Below the pieces are notes generated by a model. The model ran no database searches, was not told where the DNA came from, and worked only from the letters and a program-made list of their open reading frames with translations. Both the position numbers and the translations under genes were made by a program. Positions 9,000 through 17,423 of a DNA stretch of 43,632 nt are shown here, in pieces. The stretch's first letter is position 1. Every line of letters starts with the position of its first letter. Origin of the DNA: an uncultured Pseudomonadota bacterium (GTDB lineage Bacteria; Pseudomonadota; Gammaproteobacteria; Burkholderiales; SG8-39); NCBI GenBank assembly GCA_903829815.1, contig CAIKRR010000074.1, positions 1-43,632 on the forward strand, read 5' to 3'.

Positions 9000-9028
9000 G
9001 TGGTGCGTGAGGTGATGCCTCAGACCAC
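9000..9028 (-). promoter_or_regulatory. Stem-loop/palindrome abutting the livK ribosome-binding site
   Basis: GTGGT (9000-9004) pairs with ACCAC (9024-9028), and TGAGG (9008-9012) with CCTCA (9018-9022), around TGATG. In the livK transcript this is an imperfect hairpin ending right at the GGAG Shine-Dalgarno (complement of 8996-8999). As DNA, the TGAGG-N5-CCTCA dyad could be a repressor operator in the divergent intergenic region. Which of the two it is cannot be told from sequence. Confidence 0.45.
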
Positions 9029-9175
9029 AGCAATCGCCGTGCCCATCGAGGCAGATGCGGCGATGCAACGCCTGGCGCGGCCGCGACCCGGCTCAGTTGC
9101 CTGTCCTGTCTCCAGGCCGGCTGGTACGCCTCTTGCGCTCCCCCACCCATATGCGCGTTTCCAGGAGATTGCACG

Positions 9176-10207
9176 ATGGCCCGCACCATTCCCGTGATTG
9201 ATCTGTCCCCTTACTTCAATCCGGAGCGCAGTCCGGCCGCGCTCAGGTCGCTGCTGGACACGGTGGACGACGCCCTTTGCGACCTGGGCTTTCTGTGCAT
9301 CAAGGGCCACCTGATTTCGGCCGAGGTAATTGAAGCGACCCAGAACGAGGCCATCCTCTTTTTCGATAGTCCCGAAATGCACAAGCATGGTGCATTGGCA
9401 CGCCGCCATCGTTCGCGCGGCTACACGGCGCTGGGCGATATCGCGCTGAGTCATGCCATGCCTGCAGGGGACCGCGCTTTGCCAGCAGACTTGTTCGAGC
9501 GTTATCGAATCGGACCATTCGACCTGCCCGACGACGACTACCACCGCTCGCGCAGCCAGACCGTCTATGCGCCCAACGTGTGGCCGACGGCGCAGCCCGC
9601 GTTCGAGCCGACAATGCGTGGCTACTACCGGGCGATGAGCGAACTGTCGCGCGACTTGATGCGGATCTTTGCCCTCGCACTCGATGTGCCCGAATCATGG
9701 TTCGACCGGCAGATCGATCGCGAGATGTCATCACTGTGCATCAATCACTATCCGGCGTTGCGGGCTGAACCGGCGCCAGGACAGTTGCGGGCCGGCCCGC
9801 ACACCGATTACGGCACCCTCACGATCGTGGCACCGACCCAGGCGCCAGGCGGACTGCAGGTGCGCCTGCGTCAGGGCGAGTGGGAAGATGTTCAGGTCGA
9901 GCGCGGCACTTTTGTCGTGAACATCGGCGACATGATGGCGCAGTGGACCAATGACCGCTGGGTCTCGACGCTTCACCGGGTGGCCAACCCGCCGGCCGAC
10001 CTTGCAGGCTCCAGCAGGCGACTGTCGCTGGTGTACTTCCACCAGCCCAACCCCGACACACGCGTCGAGTGCATCCCATCATGCAAGGGCGATGGCGTAC
10101 GTTACGAGCCCGTTGCGGCCGGGGATTACATTCTGGACAAGATCGCCGCACACTTTCCGAAACCGGCCGCAGACCCCGTCGCCCCGGTCGTGGGGGTTTC
10201 ATCGTGA
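9176..10207 (+). CDS. 2-oxoglutarate/Fe(II)-dependent oxygenase (isopenicillin N synthase-like)
   Basis: Cytosolic non-haem iron oxygenase of 343 aa. The N-terminal DIOX_N-like region starts TIPVIDLSPYF; the double-stranded beta-helix core carries the iron ligands His209 and Asp211 (GPHTDYG) and His267 (STLHRV), with Arg282/Ser284 (RRLS) as the 2-oxoglutarate anchor. The start has AGGAGA 8 nt upstream. It overlaps the next gene by four bases (GTGA), so the two products should act together. The family covers ethylene-forming enzyme, thymine-7-hydroxylase and many plant and fungal hydroxylases, so the substrate is open. A paralogue of the same length lies at 30562-31593. Being divergent from livKHMGF suggests the importer may bring in its substrate (inference). 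Confidence 0.9.
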   Translation: MARTIPVIDLSPYFNPERSPAALRSLLDTVDDALCDLGFLCIKGHLISAEVIEATQNEAILFFDSPEMHKHGALARRHRSRGYTALGDIALSHAMPAGDRALPADLFERYRIGPFDLPDDDYHRSRSQTVYAPNVWPTAQPAFEPTMRGYYRAMSELSRDLMRIFALALDVPESWFDRQIDREMSSLCINHYPALRAEPAPGQLRAGPHTDYGTLTIVAPTQAPGGLQVRLRQGEWEDVQVERGTFVVNIGDMMAQWTNDRWVSTLHRVANPPADLAGSSRRLSLVYFHQPNPDTRVECIPSCKGDGVRYEPVAAGDYILDKIAAHFPKPAADPVAPVVGVSS

Positions 10208-11091
10208 GGCCTCTGGCGACCCATGGTCGGTATGGTTACAGCGGGATCGGCGACCGGCCCGACTATGTGTTTCCTGGCGGCAAGCGCCTTGCGATCCATA
10301 TCGGTTTCAATATCGAGCACTTCGAGTTCGGTCAGGGCCTCGGTGCGAACCTTGCACCGCCAGCGCCGCAGCCCGATGTCCTCAACTTTGCCTGGCGCGA
10401 TTACGGCAACCGGGTGGGCGTATGGCGCTGCCTTGATCTGTTCGAGGCCTTGAAGCTGCCCCTGGGGGTCCTGATCAATACCGCGCTGTACGATTACTGC
10501 CCCGAGGTGGTGGCGGCCTTTGTCGCCCGCGGCGACGAGTTGATCGGTCACGGGCATACCAATGCCGAGCGCCAGGGCGATATGGACGAAGCCACCGAGA
10601 GGGCCCTGCTGCTGGCCTGCCGCGAACGCATCTGGCAAGCATCCGGCGTAGCCCCGGCAGGCTGGCTCTCCCCCTGGATCTCCGAGTCGATGCACACGCC
10701 GGATCTGCTCGCCGAGACGGGCTATGGGTACACGCTCAACTGGTGCCATGACGATCAGCCGCAGCCGATGCGCACTCGTTCCGGTCGCACACTGTGGTCA
10801 ATCCCGTATCCCCAGGAGCTGAACGATATCCCGATGATCATCGGCCGTCAGATGAATGCGAGGGACTTCGCCGACATGATCGTCGATCAGTACGAAGAGA
10901 TGCGCCTGCAGTCGCTGCAGCAGCCTCTGGTGATGGGTATCGCCCTGCACCCCTATCTGATGGGACAGCCCTACCGACTGCGGCACCTGCGGCGTGCCTT
11001 GCAGCATCTGGTGGCGGGGACCGAGACCTGGTTTACGACCCCGGGCGCAATCTGGCAGTACGTCATTCAGCAGGAGAGTGGCCCGCAGTGA
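10204..11091 (+). CDS. PuuE-like polysaccharide deacetylase-fold protein
   Basis: Predicted NodB-fold hydrolase of 295 aa starting at a GTG that overlaps the oxygenase stop (GTGA). The N-terminal pattern GYSGIGDRPDYVFPGGKRLAI followed by NIEHFE, then IGHGHTNAE, and later GWLSPW and SIPYPQELND, resemble by eye cofactor-independent allantoinase PuuE and its relatives. As in PuuE, the usual metal-binding TFDDG motif of sugar deacetylases is absent, so a chitin or peptidoglycan role is unlikely. A ring-opening or amide-cleaving reaction on a small nitrogen heterocycle fits better, but allantoinase activity itself is not established by this comparison. No signal peptide, so cytoplasmic, like its partner oxygenase. 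Confidence 0.82.
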   Translation: MRPLATHGRYGYSGIGDRPDYVFPGGKRLAIHIGFNIEHFEFGQGLGANLAPPAPQPDVLNFAWRDYGNRVGVWRCLDLFEALKLPLGVLINTALYDYCPEVVAAFVARGDELIGHGHTNAERQGDMDEATERALLLACRERIWQASGVAPAGWLSPWISESMHTPDLLAETGYGYTLNWCHDDQPQPMRTRSGRTLWSIPYPQELNDIPMIIGRQMNARDFADMIVDQYEEMRLQSLQQPLVMGIALHPYLMGQPYRLRHLRRALQHLVAGTETWFTTPGAIWQYVIQQESGPQ

Positions 11092-11176
11092 TGCGGTTGA
11101 CAGGGGCCCGTCCTCGGGCGGGGCGGCTGGCGGGTGCCGAAGGTCATCGCGCCGGCTGACATCAATCCTTGCAGCT

Positions 11177-11194
11177 CTGTCACAATCCTGTCAT
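11177..11194 (+). promoter_or_regulatory. Pho box (PhoB operator) of the pst operon
   Basis: Two 7-base direct repeats, CTGTCAC (11177-11183) and CTGTCAT (11188-11194), are spaced exactly 11 bases apart, matching the PhoB consensus almost perfectly. A -10-like CATAAG follows at 11201-11206. The box takes the place of a -35 element, as in E. coli pstS. This predicts induction of pstSCAB by phosphate starvation through PhoB-PhoR encoded elsewhere. Confidence 0.88.
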
Positions 11195-11248
11195 GAGGGG
11201 CATAAGAGAATGGAGGCCTGATTCATCATCGCCCGATCGGGAGTTTCC

Positions 11249-12313
11249 ATGAACCTTGCTATCGTCCTGCGCAGTTGCTCTGCCAGCCTGCTGGCCGCCT
11301 CAGTCCTCGGTGCTGCGGCCGGCCCCAACGTCGCGCTGGCTGCTGACATCCTGGGCGCAGGTGCCACCTTCCCAGCGCCGATCTATGCACGCTGGGCTGA
11401 CGCCTATTCGAAGGCCACCGGCAACAAGCTCAATTATCAGTCGATCGGTTCAGGCGGCGGCATCAAGCAGATCATCGCCAAGACCGTCGATTTCGGTGCG
11501 TCCGACATGCCGCTCAAGCCCGAGGACTTGGCCAAAGACGGGCTGATGCAGTTCCCGACCGTCATTGGCGGCGTGGTGCCAGTGGTCAATCTGGCGGGCA
11601 TCAAGCCCGGTGAACTGCTGCTGACAGGCGCGGTTCTTGGCGATATCTACCTGGGCAAGATTACCCGGTGGAATGACAAGGCCATCACCGACCTGAATCC
11701 GAAGGCAGTACTCCCGGCCAGCGAAATCGCCGTGGTGCGTCGCGCCGATGGCTCCGGAACGTCGTTCATCTTCACCAATTATCTGTCCAAGGTGAACCCC
11801 GAGTGGAAGCAGAAAGTCGGTGAGGGCACAGCGCCGCAGTGGCCGGTTGGCCTGGGCGGCAAGGGTAACGAAGGCGTTTCGGCGTTCGTACAGCGGATTC
11901 CCGCTGCCATCGGCTACGTCGAATATGCCTATGCCAAGCAGAACAAGATGACCTATGTCCAGTTGCGCAACCGTGACGGGCAGACAGTTGCGCCCGATGA
12001 CGAGACTTTCAAGGCCGCCGCTGCCGGGGCCGACTGGACGAAGAGTGCCTTTGCCGAAATTCTCACCGATATGCCAGGCAAAGCCAGTTGGCCGATCACG
12101 GGGGCTACCTTCATCCTGATGCACAAGAGCCAGGCCAAGCCGGAACGTGCTGTCGAGGTCCTCAAGTTCTTCGACTGGTCGTACCAGAATGGCGACGCAA
12201 TGGCGACCGAACTCGATTACGTCCCCTTGCCCGATTCGCTGGTCGCGCTCATCAAGAAGTCGTTTGCCGACATCAAGGATGCGGGCGGCGCTGTGGTCTA
12301 TACAGCGCGCTGA
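11249..12313 (+). CDS. pstS: Phosphate-binding periplasmic protein PstS
   Basis: High-affinity phosphate receptor of the Pst ABC importer, 354 aa. A Sec signal peptide (1-31, cleavage after ALA) precedes [13 protein letters not shown], the classical mature start. Phosphate-binding loops are visible: [16 protein letters not shown] and [12 protein letters not shown]. The ATG has GGGAG five bases upstream, partly inside the palindrome CCCGATCGGG (11232-11241). First gene of pstSCAB, directly under the Pho box. A short inverted repeat (GCCAG 12336-12340 / CTGGC 12351-12355) after the stop may protect the pstS mRNA and favour its higher level over pstC. Confidence 0.97.
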   Translation: MNLAIVLRSCSASLLAASVLGAAAGPNVALAADILGAGATFPAPIYARWADAYSKATGNKLNYQSIGSGGGIKQIIAKTVDFGASDMPLKPEDLAKDGLMQFPTVIGGVVPVVNLAGIKPGELLLTGAVLGDIYLGKITRWNDKAITDLNPKAVLPASEIAVVRRADGSGTSFIFTNYLSKVNPEWKQKVGEGTAPQWPVGLGGKGNEGVSAFVQRIPAAIGYVEYAYAKQNKMTYVQLRNRDGQTVAPDDETFKAAAAGADWTKSAFAEILTDMPGKASWPITGATFILMHKSQAKPERAVEVLKFFDWSYQNGDAMATELDYVPLPDSLVALIKKSFADIKDAGGAVVYTAR

Positions 12314-12385
12314 TACGAACCAGCGTCGTTCCCGGGCCAGAATTGAAGTCCTGGCAATGGATAGATGCCTCACCGGAGGTCGATG

Positions 12386-13390
12386 ATGGCGGCAGGGGAA
12401 AAACCCGCTGGTGAGGCTTTGGCTGGCCGGCACCTGGCACGCACGCCGATGGCGATTGCTCATGCCCGGATCGATCGGCTCTTCGGGTGGCTCACGCAAG
12501 GCATCGCTGCGCTGGTGCTTGCCCTGCTTGCCGGCATCATCGTGTCACTGGTCGTTTCTGCCTGGCCATCGATCGAACGCTTCGGATTCGACTTTCTCAC
12601 CTCGACGGAGTGGAATCCACCCAAGGAGCGTTTCGGTGCGCTAGTCCCCGCCTACGGCACCCTGGTCACATCGATCATCGCTCTGGTGATCGCGGTGCCG
12701 GTGAGCTTTGGCATCGCGCTCTTTCTCACCGAACTGAGTCCTGTCTGGCTCAAGCGTCCGCTGGGTACGGCCATCGAACTGCTGGCCGCGATTCCGAGCA
12801 TCGTCTACGGCATGTGGGGGCTGCTGGTCTTCTCGCCGCTCTTCGGGGAGTATGCGCAGCCTTGGCTGGCCGCCACACTGGGGCGCTTGCCCCTCATCGG
12901 TGGGCTGTTCTCGGGACCACCGATCGGCATCGGATTGCTGTGCGCCGGGATCATTCTCGCGATCATGATCATTCCATTCATTGCATCGGTCATGCGAGAT
13001 GTGTTTGAGCTGACTCCGCCCTTGCTCAAGGAGTCGGCCTACGGTCTGGGAGCTACCACCTGGGAGGTGATGTCGGGGGTGGTCCTTCCCTACACTCGAG
13101 CCGGGGTGGTGGGTGGCATCATGCTGGGTCTGGGCCGCGCGCTGGGCGAGACGATGGCTGTCACTTTCGTGATCGGCAACACCAACATGCTGCAGAATTT
13201 TTCGCTGTTCCAGTCGGGCAACAGCATCACCTCCGCGCTTGCCAATGAATTTGCCGAAGCAAGTCCTGGCCTGCATACGGCAGCGTTGATCGAACTGGGC
13301 TTGATCCTGTTCGTGATCACCCTGCTGGTGCTGGCGGCCTCCAAGGCAATGCTTGCACGCATGGCAAGATCTGAAGGTGCCGCCGCATGA
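12386..13390 (+). CDS. pstC: Phosphate ABC importer permease PstC
   Basis: Inner-membrane permease of 334 aa, with about six hydrophobic segments after a roughly 30-residue polar N-terminus. The family patterns [36 protein letters not shown] and the EAA-loop-like [15 protein letters not shown] identify it. GGAGG at 12375-12379 is 6 nt from the ATG at 12386 and 3 nt from an adjacent ATG at 12383; an ATG at 12365 is too far upstream. Overlaps pstA in ATGA. Forms the phosphate channel with PstA. Confidence 0.95.
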   Translation: MAAGEKPAGEALAGRHLARTPMAIAHARIDRLFGWLTQGIAALVLALLAGIIVSLVVSAWPSIERFGFDFLTSTEWNPPKERFGALVPAYGTLVTSIIALVIAVPVSFGIALFLTELSPVWLKRPLGTAIELLAAIPSIVYGMWGLLVFSPLFGEYAQPWLAATLGRLPLIGGLFSGPPIGIGLLCAGIILAIMIIPFIASVMRDVFELTPPLLKESAYGLGATTWEVMSGVVLPYTRAGVVGGIMLGLGRALGETMAVTFVIGNTNMLQNFSLFQSGNSITSALANEFAEASPGLHTAALIELGLILFVITLLVLAASKAMLARMARSEGAAA

Positions 13391-14223
13391 ATATCCGCCT
13401 GCGCCGGCGCATGGTCAATGTGCTGGCACTGTCCGCCTCATTGGCTGCCATGGCCTTCGGCCTGGCCTGGCTTGTTTCCATTCTGTGGAATGTGATCTCC
13501 CTCGGTATCGGTGGCATCAGTGTCTCGTTGTTCACCCTCGAGACGCCGCCGCCGGGTGCGAGCGGTGGCCTGGGCAATGCCATCGTCGGCAGCGTGATCA
13601 TGGTGGGCCTGGCGACGCTCATCGGCACGCCGATCGGCATCCTGGCGGGCATCTATCTGGCCGAGTACGGCAGGCGCTCATGGCTCGGGTCGGTGACGCG
13701 CTTCGTCAACGACATGCTGCTCTCGGCGCCCTCCATCGTGATCGGACTGTTCGTCTATGCGATCGTGGTGGCGCGATTTGGCGGGTTTTCCGGATGGGCT
13801 GGTGTGCTTGCGCTCACCCTGCTCCTGCTGCCGGTCGTCGTTCGAACCACGGAAAACATGCTGCTGCTGGTTCCCAACAGCCTGCGCGAGGCCGCGATTG
13901 CCCTCGGTGCGCCGCGTTATCGGGTGATTTCCGGCGTGACCCTGCGCGCCGCGCGCGCAGGTGTCATCACTGGCGTGTTGCTCGCGCTTGCCCGCATCTC
14001 CGGCGAAACGGCGCCCTTGCTCTTCACCTCGCTGTCGAATCAGTTCTGGAGCTTCAAGATGAGTGAGCCGATGGCCAACCTGCCGGTCACCATCTTCAAG
14101 TTTGCGATGAGCCCTTTCGAAGATTGGCAGCGCCTTGCCTGGGCAGGCGTCTTTCTCATCACCCTGGGCGTTCTCCTGCTCAACATACTGGCCCGTACCC
14201 TGTTCAAGGATGAACTGAAGTGA
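13387..14223 (+). CDS. pstA: Phosphate ABC importer permease PstA
   Basis: Second Pst channel subunit, 278 aa, with six predicted membrane segments. Recognisable by [27 protein letters not shown] and the ATPase-contact loop [16 protein letters not shown]. The ATG overlaps the pstC stop (ATGA), and its own TGA overlaps the pstB ATG by one base, so the operon is translationally coupled. Confidence 0.95.
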   Translation: MNIRLRRRMVNVLALSASLAAMAFGLAWLVSILWNVISLGIGGISVSLFTLETPPPGASGGLGNAIVGSVIMVGLATLIGTPIGILAGIYLAEYGRRSWLGSVTRFVNDMLLSAPSIVIGLFVYAIVVARFGGFSGWAGVLALTLLLLPVVVRTTENMLLLVPNSLREAAIALGAPRYRVISGVTLRAARAGVITGVLLALARISGETAPLLFTSLSNQFWSFKMSEPMANLPVTIFKFAMSPFEDWQRLAWAGVFLITLGVLLLNILARTLFKDELK

Positions 14224-15062
14224 TGAACCTCCCAACGAACGGTGCCCGATCGGTCTCTGGCGGCCTGCCTCGCCACACGCTTGCGCAAGGCTCGGCGCCT
14301 GCGCCCTTGTCGGTTGCGCTCGGATTGAGAGACTTCAATTTCTATTACGGCAAGTTCCATGCGATCAAGAATGTCTCGATGGACATCTTCCGGAATCATG
14401 TGACTGCCTTCATCGGTCCGTCGGGCTGTGGCAAATCGACCCTGCTGCGCGCGCTCAACCGGATGTACGACCTGTATCCGGACCAGCGCGCCGAGGGGCA
14501 GTTGCTCTTTCATGGTGACAATCTGCTCGACCGGAGTGTCGATCTGCTCGATCTGCGCGCGCGTATCGGCATGGTGTTCCAGAAGCCCACGCCGTTCCCG
14601 ATGTCGATCTACGACAACATCGCTTTCGGCGTGCGCATGCACGAGAACCTCTCTCGCGCCGAGATGGACGAGCGGGTCGAATGGGCGCTGAGCAAGGCCG
14701 CGCTCTGGGGTGAAGTGAAGGGCATCCTGGGGCGCAACGGCGCCACTCTCTCGGGGGGGCAGCAGCAGCGTCTGTGCATCGCGCGCGGCATTGCCGTCAA
14801 GCCGGAAGTACTGCTGCTCGATGAACCCACCTCGGCGCTCGATCCGATATCGACAGCCCGGATCGAGGAGCTCGTCACCGAGTTGAAGAGTGAATTCACC
14901 ATCGCAATCGTCACCCACAACATGCAGCAGGCGGCTCGGGTGTCCGATTACACCGCCTACATGTATCTGGGCGAACTGGTCGAGTATGGCGTTACCTCGC
15001 AGATCTTCCTGAAACCGGCGAAGAAGGAAACCGAGGATTACATCACCGGGCGTTTCGGCTGA
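14223..15062 (+). CDS. pstB: Phosphate import ATP-binding protein PstB
   Basis: ABC ATPase energising PstAC, 279 aa from the ATG at 14223 (a GTG three bases earlier is also possible). Walker [10 protein letters not shown], signature LSGGQQQRL, Walker [14 protein letters not shown] and the switch His in [12 protein letters not shown] are intact. The PstB-specific segment [14 protein letters not shown] is present. About 30 residues of poorly conserved N-terminus precede the domain. Last gene of the operon here: phoU, which often follows pstB, is absent, and a minus-strand gene overlaps the last 20 bases of pstB tail to tail. Confidence 0.97.
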   Translation: MNLPTNGARSVSGGLPRHTLAQGSAPAPLSVALGLRDFNFYYGKFHAIKNVSMDIFRNHVTAFIGPSGCGKSTLLRALNRMYDLYPDQRAEGQLLFHGDNLLDRSVDLLDLRARIGMVFQKPTPFPMSIYDNIAFGVRMHENLSRAEMDERVEWALSKAALWGEVKGILGRNGATLSGGQQQRLCIARGIAVKPEVLLLDEPTSALDPISTARIEELVTELKSEFTIAIVTHNMQQAARVSDYTAYMYLGELVEYGVTSQIFLKPAKKETEDYITGRFG

Positions 15063-16293
15063 CCCACGCTTGCATCAGGCGGGTGAACTCGGCGCGTGGT
15101 ACCGCCGGGCTGTACAGAAAGCCCTGGCCGGTCTCGCAGCCCGCCAAACGTACCAGCGCCTCTTCGCTCAAGGTTTCGACGCCCTCGGCCGTTGTTTCCA
15201 GACCCAGACGCCGCCCAAGTTGAACGCTCGATTCCAGGATGGCGCGCAGGTGGGGCTCCTTGCCCGCACCGCTCACGAACGATCGGTCGATCTTCATCTC
15301 GCTGAAGGGTATTGCCGACAGTTGCTGCAGCGACGAGTAACCTGTGCCGAAGTCGTCGATGGCCAGGCCGAAGCCGCGCATGCGCAGGCGTGCCAGCCCG
15401 CCAATCATGCCGGGCAAGTTGCGCGTGGCCATGCTCTCGGTCAGTTCCAAGGTGATGCGATCCGTTGGTACCGCATGCTGGATGGCTCGCGCGCACAGCG
15501 CCTCGGCAGCCGATTCGTCATCGAACAGGCTGGCGCTCAGGTTGACTGACAGCGAAATCCGATGGCCCTCTGCCAGCCAGCACGCCAATGCCTCGAAGGA
15601 CTGGTCGATGACGCTCCAGGTGAGGAGCCCCATCAGCCCTGCTGCTTCAGCCGAAGCGATGAACCGTCCCGGGGCGAGCAGCCCGTGCTGAGGATGGTTC
15701 CAGCGGGCGAGTGCCTCTGCGCCACACAGGCGACCTGAGGCGAGTTCGATCTTGGGCTGGTAGTAGGGCTCGAACTCGCCGGCAGCAAGACCGCGTCGAA
15801 TTTCCTCGGCGTCCATGGCATCCGGTTGCGGTGAACGCAGCAGCTTGCGTGAGCTTTGGTCGAGCGTGTGCACGATGCTGGCCAGTTCTGCACGGTCGAT
15901 CGGCTTGCGCATCGTTCCGGCAACATCCAGACCGCTGGCGGCCGCCATGTTACCGACCGCCGCGATGACCGACGGCGCCTGCGCGGAGAGCAGTACCACC
16001 GCGATGCCGGGGTAGTCGCGCGCCAGCCTGGACAGCATCTGGATCCCATCCATACCTGCCATATCGAGGTCGCACAGTGCCAGATCCACCGTTCCGGACG
16101 ATTGTGCCAGCACCTGCAGCGCTTCGCTGCCATCGCTGGCTTCAAGCACCTGCACGAAACCGATCTGCTGCAGAACCGCGCGGGCGAGTCGTCGCTGGAT
16201 GTCATCGTCTTCGATGACGATGGCATGCCTCAGGTTGACCAGTGGCCTGTCGGTCGCGCTGCGAGGCGGTGCGGGACGCGATGCCGGTTTCAT
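15043..16293 (-). CDS. Response regulator with EAL domain (c-di-GMP phosphodiesterase)
   Basis: REC-EAL protein of 416 aa that should hydrolyse cyclic di-GMP to pGpG under phosphorelay control, similar in layout to RocR/PvrR of Pseudomonas. REC (about 21-145): acidic Glu28-Asp29-Asp30, phosphoacceptor Asp75 in [10 protein letters not shown], Lys130. EAL (about 170-411): E193-A-L, Asn251, Glu283 (LELTES), Asp313-Asp314 (DDFGTGYSS), Lys334 (KIDRSF), Glu370 (AEGVET) and Gln390 (GQGF). All catalytic residues are present, so an active enzyme is expected. The ATG overlaps the HPt gene stop (ATGA), indicating co-translation with its likely phosphodonor. The 3' end overlaps pstB convergently by 20 bases. 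Confidence 0.93.
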   Translation of the reverse strand: MKPASRPAPPRSATDRPLVNLRHAIVIEDDDIQRRLARAVLQQIGFVQVLEASDGSEALQVLAQSSGTVDLALCDLDMAGMDGIQMLSRLARDYPGIAVVLLSAQAPSVIAAVGNMAAASGLDVAGTMRKPIDRAELASIVHTLDQSSRKLLRSPQPDAMDAEEIRRGLAAGEFEPYYQPKIELASGRLCGAEALARWNHPQHGLLAPGRFIASAEAAGLMGLLTWSVIDQSFEALACWLAEGHRISLSVNLSASLFDDESAAEALCARAIQHAVPTDRITLELTESMATRNLPGMIGGLARLRMRGFGLAIDDFGTGYSSLQQLSAIPFSEMKIDRSFVSGAGKEPHLRAILESSVQLGRRLGLETTAEGVETLSEEALVRLAGCETGQGFLYSPAVPRAEFTRLMQAWVSRNAR

Positions 16294-16712
16294 CGTGACC
16301 TTGTGTCTGGCAGCGTCGTGTCTGGCAGCGTCAGGCCAACGTGCGTGGCGGCCGGACCGGTCGTGGTCGGCCCGCCAAGGTCGTCGCCGCAGACTGCAGC
16401 CCGTGTTTCATCGAAGAGGCGCCCCAGGTCGGTCAGCAGGGTTTGACAGACCGACAGATTGCCCTCGAGGGCGTGCTGTTCGATTCGCTGACACAGTGCG
16501 CCGGCTGGCATCATCGACAAGCTGTCAAAGGCGCCGGCCAACTGGTGCGCACCGGCCCGAAGCGCCGCCAGATCGGGCTTAGCCAGTGCCTCACCCAGAG
16601 CAGCCACTCGGCCCGGCTGGACCCGCAAGAAGAGCGCGAGCAATTCCTGCAACAGCCCCTCATCGCCGTCGATGCGGTCGAGCAGACTGGCGCGGTCAAA
16701 GAGCAGGTGCAT
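16290..16712 (-). CDS. HPt (histidine phosphotransfer) domain protein
   Basis: Small (140 aa) single-domain phosphotransfer protein. The helix around His56 in AGAHQLAGAFDSL fits the HPt active-site pattern HxLxGA, with Ala where a Lys often follows. LLALFLRVQPGRVAAL upstream is the typical preceding helix. The C-terminal tail (about 110-140) is disordered-looking and contains TLPDT twice in tandem, produced by a perfect 15-bp DNA duplication. Overlaps the REC-EAL gene by four bases, so the expected route is hybrid kinase (elsewhere), this HPt, then the REC domain. Confidence 0.82.
   Translation of the reverse strand: MHLLFDRASLLDRIDGDEGLLQELLALFLRVQPGRVAALGEALAKPDLAALRAGAHQLAGAFDSLSMMPAGALCQRIEQHALEGNLSVCQTLLTDLGRLFDETRAAVCGDDLGGPTTTGPAATHVGLTLPDTTLPDTRSR
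16303..16332. repeat. Perfect 15-bp tandem duplication
   Basis: GTGTCTGGCAGCGTC occurs twice head to tail (16303-16317 and 16318-16332) inside the 3' end of the HPt gene. The unit is a multiple of three, so the frame is kept and the protein gains one five-residue repeat. Confidence 0.95.
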
Positions 16713-16870
16713 TCAATCATCCGGTCGGAAAGCGTATGCAGCGCGTCTGTTTGCCCTCGCCGGACCACGGTTCTCGCAAGCACTCGGCCCGGACCCCATG
16801 ATGATAACAGCCGCGCAGCGGCCACATGATGGGTGGCAGGCGGCATAATCGCAGTCAGACTGTTGGCGAT

Positions 16871-17356
16871 GTGGGGCTCGAACGCTTGAACCTGATCCTT
16901 TGGCGCCATGCGCATGCTGAAGAGGTGCCGCTCGGATGGGCCGGCCGCGATGCTGACCGGGCACTGACCGCCAAGGGCCTGCGTCAGGCCCAGCAGATGG
17001 CTGTATGGCTCGATGCGCGTTTGCCGCCCGACTGCGACATCGTGGTCAGCCCGGCGCTGCGTACTCGCCAGACCGCCGATGCCCTGCGCCGGCCCTACCG
17101 CCTGTGTCCGGCCATTGCCACGGGGGCCAGGGTCGATGATTTCCTGCACGCCGTCGACTGGCCCGCGGCGTCTGGCACCGTGCTGGCGGTCGGCCATCAG
17201 CCGACCCTGGGTGGGGTAGCCGCCCGACTCCTGGGCGGCCGAGATGGGCCCTTGGTCATTCAGCGAGCAGCGGTCTGGTGGTTTGCCGTGCGCGACGAAG
17301 GCGGAACCGCGTGTGTTGCCCTGCGCGCGGTGATGTCGGCCGACCTGGCAGCCTGA
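16871..17356 (+). CDS. sixA: SixA-like phosphohistidine phosphatase
   Basis: Histidine phosphatase superfamily protein, 161 aa, the same size as E. coli SixA, which dephosphorylates phosphohistidine on HPt-type domains. The catalytic motif is LILWRHAHAEE (His13), with Arg in SPALRTRQTAD and the second catalytic His in AVGHQPTLGG. A -10-like CATAAT lies at 16844-16849, which would place the transcript start near 16856 and argues for the GTG at 16871 (or a TTG at 16886) rather than the upstream ATG at 16826. Divergent from the HPt/REC-EAL pair, a suggestive pairing of an HPt with an HPt phosphatase, and tail to tail with ppx. Confidence 0.85.
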   Translation: MGLERLNLILWRHAHAEEVPLGWAGRDADRALTAKGLRQAQQMAVWLDARLPPDCDIVVSPALRTRQTADALRRPYRLCPAIATGARVDDFLHAVDWPAASGTVLAVGHQPTLGGVAARLLGGRDGPLVIQRAAVWWFAVRDEGGTACVALRAVMSADLAA

Positions 17357-17423
17357 CTTTTGTGGTGACTTCGCTCACCGATGTTGCCGCCGCAGTCCGC
17401 TCATGTCGCAGCCTGCCGATCGT

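Noticed and set aside
7647-9197. A 516-codon open frame on the plus strand
   Set aside because: It is antisense to livK and the livH start, rich in His/Arg/Gln with no recognisable domain. It is a by-product of GC-rich codon usage opposite a real gene with signal peptide and family motifs.
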